From Microcaldota archaeon (GTDB taxonomy: Archaea; Micrarchaeota; Micrarchaeia; Micrarchaeales; Micrarchaeaceae): DNA of 19,942 nucleotides. The position numbers were made by a program, and so were the translations under genes. Below, piece by piece: positions 14,523-19,942 of this stretch (positions within the stretch are counted from its first letter, which is position 1; every line of letters begins with the position of its first letter). The notes under the pieces were generated by a model. It saw only the letters and a list, made by a program, of their open reading frames with translations. It was not told where the DNA came from and did not search any database. The stretch lies in the NCBI GenBank assembly GCA_021834785.1, contig JAKBRJ010000010.1:3553-23494 (forward strand). The letters are read 5' to 3'.

Positions 14523-14609
14523 CAATTATATTGGTGAAGGCCGCAAGCGATTATTAGCGAAAATTGAGCGATTTAATGGATAGCCAATATAATATTAGTA
14601 ATTCTAATA
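14523..14609. repeat. 87-bp direct repeat, copy 1
   Basis: Identical over 87 bp to 15563-15649. ATTATATTGG (14525-14534) and CCAATATAAT (14584-14593) are perfect 10-bp inverted repeats. Between them AGCGA occurs at 14546, 14556 and 14567, one helical turn apart. A second small dyad, TATTAG/CTAATA, lies at 14593-14609. The two copies bracket the ankyrin gene. Confidence 0.9.
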
Positions 14610-14780
14610 AACTCTTATATTAGTATAAGATAGCGCAAGAAGAATGTGAAAACCGTCTTTAATGAAACACATTAAACGGAACAAATTATTAAATATATTT
14701 TATGCCAAGTTTGCGCATTTTTTTCTGCTCTTTCTCCAAAATACCTTAATTGTTTCGGAAATTTCAAATAAGAAACATGT
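14610..14780. other. Leader region of the ankyrin cassette with dyads
   Basis: Two perfect hairpins occur: TCTTATA/TATAAGA (14613-14630) and TTTAATG/CATTAAA (14658-14676), the latter flanked by CCGT and ACGG. No gene is seen; these may be transcription-end or protein-binding signals. Confidence 0.35.
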
Positions 14781-14790
14781 AAGTATTTAA
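14781..14790 (+). promoter_or_regulatory. TATA box for the ankyrin gene
   Basis: AAGTATTTAA is centred about 34 nt before the ATG at 14820, allowing a leader of under ten nucleotides. Confidence 0.45.
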
Positions 14791-14819
14791 AATCCACACC
14801 CATTATACTGGCAGATTAC

Positions 14820-15506
14820 ATGAATGCTACAAAGAATGAAGGGAAAACAAGTGAATTGCTATCAGCCATAAAAATTGGCGATATTGATCACGCTGAAAAA
14901 CTTATAAAGAAAGGCGCAGATGTAAATGCAAAGGATAATTACGGAAGAACAGCACTGATGTACGCCGGAGTGTATGGATATACGGAGCTTGCAAAGATGC
15001 TTATAGAAAAAGGAGCAGATGTAAATGCAAAAGATGGATCTGGAGTAACTGCACTGATGTACGCCGGAGAGCACGAGTATACAGAGCTTGCAAAGATGCT
15101 TATAGAAAAAGGAGCAGATGTAAATGCAAAAGATGGATCTGGAGTAACTGCACTGATGTACGCTGTAATGTATGGATATACGGAGCTTGCAAAGATGCTT
15201 ATAGAGAAAGGAGCAGATGTAAATGCAAAAGATGGATCTGGAGTAACTGCACTGATGTACGCTGGAGTGTATGGATATACGGAGCTTGCAAAGATGCTTA
15301 TAGAGAAAGGAGCAGATGTAAATGCAACGGATAATTACGGAAGAACAGCACTGATGTACGCTGGGGAGCATGGATATACAGAGCTTGCAAAGATGCTTAT
15401 AGAGAAAGGAGCAGATGTAAATGCAACGGATAATTACGGAAGGACTGTATTTGATTTAGTTAGTGGCCAAACCGCAAACCTCTTACGACGGAATAAACAT
15501 GAATGA
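14820..15506 (+). CDS. Ankyrin-repeat protein
   Basis: A 228-residue protein made almost wholly of 33-residue ankyrin repeats. A capping repeat (about 9-38) is followed by five full repeats (39-203) and a short C-terminal cap ending NLLRRNKHE. Each full repeat carries TALMYA, YTELAKMLIEKGADVNA and differs from the others at only a few places, chiefly the AGVYG/AGEHG/AVMYG surface turn and the DGSGV/DNYGR hairpin. These are the positions that usually contact partners. There is no signal peptide, membrane helix or enzyme domain, so it should be a cytosolic binding protein; the target is unknown. The gene lies inside a 1-kb unit bounded by identical 87-bp repeats, which points to recent acquisition or mobility. 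Confidence 0.93.
   Translation: MNATKNEGKTSELLSAIKIGDIDHAEKLIKKGADVNAKDNYGRTALMYAGVYGYTELAKMLIEKGADVNAKDGSGVTALMYAGEHEYTELAKMLIEKGADVNAKDGSGVTALMYAVMYGYTELAKMLIEKGADVNAKDGSGVTALMYAGVYGYTELAKMLIEKGADVNATDNYGRTALMYAGEHGYTELAKMLIEKGADVNATDNYGRTVFDLVSGQTANLLRRNKHE
14934..15428 (+). repeat. Five tandem 99-bp coding repeats
   Basis: The full ankyrin units begin at 14934, 15033, 15132, 15231 and 15330. They are near-identical in DNA, including silent positions, which indicates recent unit duplication or gene conversion. Confidence 0.9.
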
Positions 15507-15562
15507 AAAACAACCGCTGCAAGGAATTGCCAGAACTATGAATTAAGTATGATACATACTCC

Positions 15563-15649
15563 CAATTATATTGGTGAAGGCCGCAAGCGATTATTAGCGA
15601 AAATTGAGCGATTTAATGGATAGCCAATATAATATTAGTAATTCTAATA
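15563..15649. repeat. 87-bp direct repeat, copy 2
   Basis: Identical to 14523-14609, same orientation, 1040 bp downstream and 56 bp after the ankyrin stop. Inverted arms are at 15565-15574 and 15624-15633. Confidence 0.9.
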
Positions 15650-15701
15650 TTATTTTGTATTGCTTTTAATTGTTAAGATTTACAAGCAATGAAACAGTTG
15701 G

Positions 15702-15992
15702 CTAAAAATGTGATTCGTCTTCTTCGACTCTTTGTATTGTATATCTCTGGCTTCTTACCTGCTCCAAAGCTTCCTTTGAAACCGGACTTTTGACCAATTC
15801 ATCGCCATAATCCTTTTCATTCTGAGGCCTTTCTTTTTCGTATTCTTCGTTATCTTCATCTTCTTCTTTCATATGTTTTACTGTAGGCCTTTGGCGTGCT
15901 ATTTGTGCCAAAGCTTCCTTTGAAACCGGACTTTTGACCAATTCATCGCCATAATCCTTTTCATTCTGAGGCCTTTTTTTGAATATACTCAT
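15702..15992 (-). CDS. Small protein with an internal tandem duplication, unknown
   Basis: From the ATG at 15992 the product has 96 residues and is rich in Glu, Asp, Lys and Arg, probably disordered. A 22-residue block (KDYGDELVKSPVSKEAL preceded by RPQNE) occurs at 7-28 and again at 55-76, joined by an acidic linker (EEDEDNEEYEKE). The block is identical in protein and, over 69 nt, in DNA, so the copying is recent. No domain is recognised; repeated short motifs on an acidic chain suggest a bivalent binding protein. The open frame extends 21 codons further upstream, but MSIFKKRPQN is the more natural start. GTATATATG about 20 nt upstream is a possible TATA box, slightly too close. Confidence 0.65.
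   Translation of the reverse strand: MSIFKKRPQNEKDYGDELVKSPVSKEALAQIARQRPTVKHMKEEDEDNEEYEKERPQNEKDYGDELVKSPVSKEALEQVRSQRYTIQRVEEDESHF
15764..15976 (-). repeat. 69-bp duplicated coding block, period 144 bp
   Basis: Copies at 15764-15832 and 15908-15976 are identical over 69 nt and in the same frame 48 codons apart. Confidence 0.85.
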
Positions 15993-16017
15993 GATGCCAC
16001 TTATTGCATATATACAC

Positions 16018-16179
16018 TTAACACCTAATAACTTTGCGGTTCGACTGCCAACCATGCTGCTTTATCTGCATGATTTTCTTTTTGGCAGATTCTGAAAAAT
16101 GCCTGTCAAATCTTTCCAAGTAGCTGTCGAATTTTCTTCTGTCAAGCCTTTTTGCTATTCTGTAATAAAGCCTCCTCAT
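16018..16179 (-). CDS. Possible small basic protein overlapping the glycoside hydrolase end
   Basis: An ATG at 16179 opens a 53-residue frame (start MRRLYYRIAKRLDRRKFDSY) that overlaps the last 38 nt of the glycoside hydrolase gene in another frame and continues 124 nt beyond it. The composition, strongly basic and helical, is like a nucleic-acid or membrane-surface binding peptide. The overlap would allow coupled translation. No family is recognised, and a chance frame cannot be excluded. Confidence 0.35.
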   Translation of the reverse strand: MRRLYYRIAKRLDRRKFDSYLERFDRHFSESAKKKIMQIKQHGWQSNRKVIRC

Positions 16180-17224
16180 CGCTAAAACTCTTAAATGCAT
16201 ATGCTGATGGCTTTGGGCTAAAGCTCCTGTTGAAAAGCCCAAAACTGAAGTTATATGGGCTATCGACATAACCATTGGCATTAAACCAGAATATCCCTGC
16301 CATGTATGGTTTTGATGTGAATAGTGAGAATGTCTGGTTTAGGAACAACGCCTGCTTGTTATAGCTATTGTCAAGCATATTGCCCAACCCTATGCCGTTA
16401 TTTGAGGGTATGCCTATTTCTGTAATCCATATAGGTTTATTGGTCAGGTTTTCATAAGCACTTAAAGAGCCATTAAATATATCGCCCATTGTAACCCAAT
16501 TGCCCGCAGGGCTTTGGTTAATAAGATATCTGAATCCAGTGTAAGCATGTAATGATATTGCACTGCAATATCTCGAGGCGTTATATCTCCAAAGCGCTTC
16601 TGCCCAGTAATAACCTGGTAGCCATGGGCCCGTGCCCCCTTCATATATATTATCGCCCCCTAAACAAAGGACGGTATCGGATGAATTAGACTGTTTTATT
16701 ATGCCGTATGCCCCTTTTAGCATAAGAAAGTAGTTGTAGGCGCTTCCATTGTTGAATCCATCCTGGAATATTGGCAATTGCGGTTCATTCCATATCTCCC
16801 ATACATGTATCTGCGGATACATGTTTACGACTTTTGACACATTTGAAAGCCAATCAGATAACGTCCAATTACAATTGCTCATGCATTCTAGTCCGCCGGC
16901 CACACTTTTGAATTTTACACCTAATGTCCGATAGTCTATTATCCCCAATATGCTAATATTTTGACTTGTAAGGTTTGCTGCATACCTTTCAAAGCTTTTG
17001 TTTTCGGATATGTCCAGTCTGATCCAATGCACCCCAAAAGATTCAAGCTCTCTTATTTGGCTGGCATTCATTATCGAACCATCGACCCCAAGTGCCATAC
17101 TTTGATTATGGGCACCCTGCTTTGAGGCCGGATTATGTGCAAATTTGGGGAGATAAATGAGAATTGAAGCTGCAATTAACAGCAACGCCATTGCAATTAT
17201 TAAATATATTGATTTTCTTTGCAT
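16142..17224 (-). CDS. Membrane-anchored clan-A glycoside hydrolase
   Basis: A 360-residue protein with an N-terminal membrane helix (about 5-25) and an external catalytic domain. The acid/base is probably E147 in VWEIWNEP and the nucleophile E269 in IWITEIGIPS, the pair expected after strands 4 and 7 of a clan-A TIM barrel (GH5/GH39/GH53-like). LHAYTG (225-230) supplies the usual conserved His. Many N-x-S/T sequons suggest N-glycosylation outside the cell. It could trim surface or neighbouring-cell polysaccharides. The exact GH family cannot be settled by eye. A minus-strand TATTAT-rich box (17242-17252) lies about 23 nt before the ATG; FKBP is divergent. Confidence 0.78.
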   Translation of the reverse strand: MQRKSIYLIIAMALLLIAASILIYLPKFAHNPASKQGAHNQSMALGVDGSIMNASQIRELESFGVHWIRLDISENKSFERYAANLTSQNISILGIIDYRTLGVKFKSVAGGLECMSNCNWTLSDWLSNVSKVVNMYPQIHVWEIWNEPQLPIFQDGFNNGSAYNYFLMLKGAYGIIKQSNSSDTVLCLGGDNIYEGGTGPWLPGYYWAEALWRYNASRYCSAISLHAYTGFRYLINQSPAGNWVTMGDIFNGSLSAYENLTNKPIWITEIGIPSNNGIGLGNMLDNSYNKQALFLNQTFSLFTSKPYMAGIFWFNANGYVDSPYNFSFGLFNRSFSPKPSAYAFKSFSDEEALLQNSKKA

Positions 17225-17241
17225 ACTTTATTATTGCACCC

Positions 17242-17252
17242 ATTATAAAAAA
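17242..17252 (-). promoter_or_regulatory. TATA box for the glycoside hydrolase
   Basis: On the minus strand TTTTTTATAAT is centred about 23 nt before the ATG at 17224, predicting an almost leaderless transcript. Confidence 0.45.
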
Positions 17253-17312
17253 GGCATGCTCCTAAATTTACTAATTTATACGAAGATGCCCATCAATAAA
17301 TCTAATTCGGGG

Positions 17313-17340
17313 CAATATTTAATTATGTTGCGATGCAACA
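17313..17340 (+). promoter_or_regulatory. TATA box and start-site dyad for the FKBP gene
   Basis: CAATATTTAATT (17313-17324) is centred about 32 nt before the ATG at 17350. It is followed at once by TGTTGC-GAT-GCAACA (17326-17340), a perfect dyad just upstream of the predicted transcription start, suited to a repressor. Confidence 0.4.
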
Positions 17341-17349
17341 GATACCAGT

Positions 17350-17892
17350 ATGACTGGAAAAGGTGGAAAAACTGGGACTACTGGCATACCATTACAGTAT
17401 AGATTAATTTTAGTTATTTTTATAATTGCAATTGCCGCTATCATTTATATTTATATGACAAACAACAATTCTGCCCAATCCGCTGTTGCAGTAGGAGATA
17501 ATGTAAGCGTTTATTACACCGGAAAATTTACTAATGGTACTATATTCAGCTCTAATTTTGGGGCCCAACCTCTTAATTTCACTGTAGGCAGCGGGCAACT
17601 CATAACTGGATTCAACAATGCAGTAATAGGGATGAAACTAAATGAAATTAAAAATGTTACTTTGACGCCATCCGAAGCCTATGGAGAGGTAAATCAGAGC
17701 CGCATTGTAAGTATCCCAAAGTCAGTTGTTGGCAACAGGACAATATCTGTAGGTACGACGGTATCATCTGGCACTGGCGAACAGGGCGTGGTTACTGCAA
17801 TCAACTCTAATTCTATTACTGTCGATTTTAATTCGCCGTTGGCAGGAAAGACTTTAATATTTGAGATAAAGGTGCTTTCCATTAAGAAATAG
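17350..17892 (+). CDS. Membrane-anchored FKBP-type prolyl isomerase (SlyD-like)
   Basis: A 180-residue protein with a glycine-rich basic start, one membrane helix (about 18-36) and an external FKBP domain. VYYTGKFTNGTIF (54-66), PLNFTVGSGQLITGF (74-88), AVIGMKLNE and the flap segment AYGEV (110-114) follow the family order. An inserted segment of about 45 residues before SPLAGKTLIFEIKV is the chaperone-like IF domain of SlyD and archaeal long FKBPs. The usual Asp of the F-D-S-S pocket is Ser67 here and the His of N-H-P-L-A-G is Ser162, so prolyl isomerase activity may be weak and chaperone function may dominate. It probably assists folding of surface proteins such as its neighbours. Confidence 0.9.
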   Translation: MTGKGGKTGTTGIPLQYRLILVIFIIAIAAIIYIYMTNNNSAQSAVAVGDNVSVYYTGKFTNGTIFSSNFGAQPLNFTVGSGQLITGFNNAVIGMKLNEIKNVTLTPSEAYGEVNQSRIVSIPKSVVGNRTISVGTTVSSGTGEQGVVTAINSNSITVDFNSPLAGKTLIFEIKVLSIKK

Positions 17893-17916
17893 CAGGTAGA
17901 TTTATCTTCTATCTGC
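17892..17916 (+). terminator. Hairpin after the FKBP gene
   Basis: GCAGGTAGA, a seven-base loop and TCTATCTGC form a nine-pair stem with one G-T, beginning at the last base of the stop codon's triplet neighbourhood. It is the likely transcript end. Confidence 0.45.
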
Positions 17917-18182
17917 CTTAATGCCACTTTAACTAAGAGTCGATTTTGCTTCTGCATTATACGCTAGGTGTTGGATGGCATAAACATCGCGTATATGGAA
18001 TTTTGCCCATAAAAACAAGGATATAGAGTTAGGAGTTTATATCGATTGATTGCATATGAAGATATACGCAAATTGTATAAAGCGATAGGAAAATATTTTA
18101 AGAGTAGCAAGATTAGTTCTATAAAAATATATAACGTTATAAAACCTAGGGTCATGAATGAGGCCATTAATCCTTCTTAAAT
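17917..18182. other. Spacer with a doubtful 44-codon frame
   Basis: About 265 bp lie between the FKBP hairpin and the convergent membrane-protein gene. A plus-strand frame from TTG 18046 to TAA 18180 (44 residues, containing LYKAIGKYFKSSKISSIK) has protein-like composition but no promoter, ribosome-binding site or known family. It could be the tail of a decayed gene. Confidence 0.3.
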
Positions 18183-18905
18183 TCAAGTGTAATGCAGCTG
18201 ATTCTCGTTATTCAAGATGTTGTTGATTGCCTCTGCCGCAAGCGCCCTTCCTGTTTTTTCGCTTGGTATTTTCAGGTATCCGCTTATTATTATTGAATAT
18301 AAAATATTGTGGAAGTCAAATAAGACTGTTTCATCGTATATTGGTAATGGGGCAATCGAGTTATTTGATAGTTTAAGATACGCTTTATAATCAGTATAGT
18401 TCAATACGGCTATAGAGGTCACATAGGTTATATTTATTTCTGTGTTTCTGTATGTGTAATTTGAAGAATTATACGACTCCTTGAATATTGACTGCTGGGA
18501 GTTATAGCTGTCTATTAAGCTTTGGAGCGCGCTGCCTGCTGAACTTGCGTTCTGCATTACGTATACCGTAGATATTATCGATGCAGGAACACTATAATCC
18601 GTCTGGTTTGATGAATTTAATACGTTGGTAATTGAGAGGATATATCCTTCTTTGTTTAATATGCCTGTAAATATGGAATTTTCGCCCATGACTACCGGAA
18701 TATATCCGGAATTCATTACAATGCTTACTTCAGTAGCATTTAGATTCAGTTTTGAATATGCAGATGCATTTAGGGCGTCTCCGGATCTTATATTGTTAAA
18801 ATTGCCAGACGCATACATTAAATACATGATGGATACAACTGCCAATAGCGCAATGCCAATCAGATAGATAAAAATGCGGTTGTTGTCATCATGCTTCGTC
18901 TTCAT
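18183..18905 (-). CDS. One-helix membrane protein with external domain, unknown
   Basis: From the ATG at 18905 the product has 240 residues: a short charged cytosolic start (MKTKHDDNNR), one helix (about 11-32) and an external domain of about 200 residues with more than ten N-x-S/T sequons. I recognise no family. The domain alternates beta-like segments (VPASIISTVYVMQN) with helices and ends in a helix (GRALAAEAINNIL). The gene starts 4 nt after the stop of the upstream gene, with AAGG just before the ATG, so they are translated together. An upstream in-frame Met would add 23 residues overlapping the neighbour and is less likely. Confidence 0.65.
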   Translation of the reverse strand: MKTKHDDNNRIFIYLIGIALLAVVSIMYLMYASGNFNNIRSGDALNASAYSKLNLNATEVSIVMNSGYIPVVMGENSIFTGILNKEGYILSITNVLNSSNQTDYSVPASIISTVYVMQNASSAGSALQSLIDSYNSQQSIFKESYNSSNYTYRNTEINITYVTSIAVLNYTDYKAYLKLSNNSIAPLPIYDETVLFDFHNILYSIIISGYLKIPSEKTGRALAAEAINNILNNENQLHYT

Positions 18906-18909
18906 TGCC

Positions 18910-19848
18910 TTACACCTTATTGTCAATGACAAGGTTGAGTATATGCTCACCCATGGCAATCGTGTAGTTTTCATTGTAGGTACCGTCCACCCCGTAAGCC
19001 ATTACGACTATGCCAGTATCGTTGTAAAATAGTTCTATGCCGTTAAGCTCTAGACTTCTGTAATATGGCGCAACTGAGGTAATAACCCCGGGAAGGGCGC
19101 TGCCGGTTACATTAATATATCTGTTTATCAGATGAACTGGCTGGCCCCCGCTGGACTTATTTTCTGATGTTCCTCCGTTTTTGGTAATATAATAAGTGTT
19201 GTTATTTAAGGTGGTTATTGAACTGTTATAAAACGCGCGCATCTCCGATGAATTTTTATACTTGTATATCATTGCGCCAACGGCGACAGGGTAGGATGCG
19301 TTGGAATATTTGCCTGGCAGTATAAATAAATAATTTAGAGGAGGGGTATAACTCGCGTTCATGAAAGAACTTGTGAAAGGAAGGCCGAACGAACTCGTAT
19401 AACCGTATTCAACATGGTCAATATTTCCGAATACTGCTTTGACAGTGTTAGAAGAGAATTCAGAATACATTGTGCTGTTTGGCACACCATACATTACATT
19501 TGCTTTGGACAGAATCCTTGAAAAAACAGCGATTTGCTGCGTTGAATTGTTCACATGCGGAGAAATGCTGCTCGTTATATTGGTTGTATGAACAATATTT
19601 GCGTTGCCGCCGACATGTACAAAATATATTGCAGTTACCAGCAATGCAGCAATGACAACGACTATGGCTAGATGCTTGCCAAAAGAATGATGCAATGGTT
19701 CATAATTGTTTTCAGAAATAGGAGTGGAAATAGCGCCTGTTTGCTGCGGTGCGGCAGGCATGCTTTCAATGGCGCCTTTTTGAATGTCGTCGGCATTAGG
19801 CTGCTGGTTGCTTGATTGTTGATTGCCTGATTTTAAATTGTCGTCCAT
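18910..19848 (-). CDS. One-helix membrane protein with Gln/Asn-rich cytosolic start, unknown
   Basis: A 312-residue protein. Residues 1-57 are polar and low in complexity, rich in Gln, Asn, Ser and Pro, so probably a disordered cytosolic tail. A helix spans about 58-78, and an external domain of about 230 residues with many N-x-S/T sequons follows. No family is recognised. Its external domain shares a layout with that of the next gene: a V/I-rich strand leading to Y-x-Y/M-x-N-S/A-S, an acidic segment before a strand pair, and a terminal helix with I-L near the end. They may be old paralogues working as a pair at the surface. Confidence 0.7.
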   Translation of the reverse strand: MDDNLKSGNQQSSNQQPNADDIQKGAIESMPAAPQQTGAISTPISENNYEPLHHSFGKHLAIVVVIAALLVTAIYFVHVGGNANIVHTTNITSSISPHVNNSTQQIAVFSRILSKANVMYGVPNSTMYSEFSSNTVKAVFGNIDHVEYGYTSSFGLPFTSSFMNASYTPPLNYLFILPGKYSNASYPVAVGAMIYKYKNSSEMRAFYNSSITTLNNNTYYITKNGGTSENKSSGGQPVHLINRYINVTGSALPGVITSVAPYYRSLELNGIELFYNDTGIVVMAYGVDGTYNENYTIAMGEHILNLVIDNKV

Positions 19849-19869
19849 AATAAAACCATGTTCCAGATA

Positions 19870-19942
19870 TCATGTTATCATGTACCCGTTCGCTATGTAT
19901 GCATCTATAGGTGCGGTGTTGATATCGTAGACACGCGATGTT
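19870..19942 (-). CDS. C-terminal end of a further gene (partial)
   Basis: A minus-strand frame enters from the right edge and ends at TGA (19872-19870), giving 23 residues (TSRVYDINTAPIDAYIANGY, then MIT). It lies 21 nt before the start of the Gln/Asn-rich membrane-protein gene, in line with a shared operon. Too short for a family call. Confidence 0.4.
   Translation of the reverse strand, partial: TSRVYDINTAPIDAYIANGYMIT

Noticed and set aside
14862..15371. Long minus-strand open frame opposite the ankyrin gene
   Set aside because: It is an antisense shadow of a 99-bp repeat whose complement happens to lack stops; Cys/Ser/Ile-rich repetition is a by-product.

Overview
The window looks archaeal. 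Most genes sit about 25-35 nt downstream of a TATA box with little or no room for a leader, the tryptophanyl-tRNA synthetase is of the archaeal type, and several membrane-anchored proteins are rich in N-x-S/T sequons on the outer side, as expected of N-glycosylated archaeal surface proteins. The mix of a short cytochrome b, a rubrerythrin-VIT fusion, a cold-shock protein and many tiny or unrecognised genes would suit a small-genome acidophile of the ARMAN/Micrarchaeota kind. That placement is inference; there is no rRNA or marker set here to prove it.

Layout. 1-3.1 kb: tail of a small protein, a cytochrome b6-like protein with four haem-ligand histidines and a large external domain, and an M16 zinc peptidase. 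3.1-5.2 kb: a cold-shock protein on the minus strand, a tnpB-less IS200/IS605-type remnant built almost entirely of hairpins, and a ferritin-like/VIT1 metal transporter. 5.2-7.4 kb: TrpRS (minus) divergent from an endonuclease/exonuclease/phosphatase family hydrolase (plus). 7.4-12.7 kb: a minus-strand transport block with a DMT permease, a three-gene ABC-2 exporter operon (ATPase plus two permeases, possibly a fourth tiny membrane gene) and an MFS permease. A broken AlkA-type DNA glycosylase lies antisense between the ABC operon and the MFS gene.

12.7-15.7 kb is the accessory part and the most unusual. Fragments of a low-molecular-weight phosphatase and of an unidentified gene adjoin an intact HD-domain nucleotidase and a small charged protein; this block is bracketed by a 39-bp near-perfect direct repeat. 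Then comes about 0.4 kb of AT-rich non-coding DNA with seven copies of TTCCAT/ATGGAA. After it an ankyrin-repeat gene is bracketed by two identical 87-bp direct repeats that carry terminal inverted repeats and three helically phased AGCGA boxes. This resembles a mobile or exchangeable cassette.

15.7-19.9 kb: a small acidic protein with a recent internal duplication, a membrane-anchored clan-A glycoside hydrolase with an overlapping tiny basic ORF, a membrane-anchored FKBP prolyl isomerase, and two consecutive one-helix membrane proteins with sequon-rich outer domains, preceded by the tail of another gene. This end appears devoted to the cell surface. No tRNA, rRNA or CRISPR array was found.
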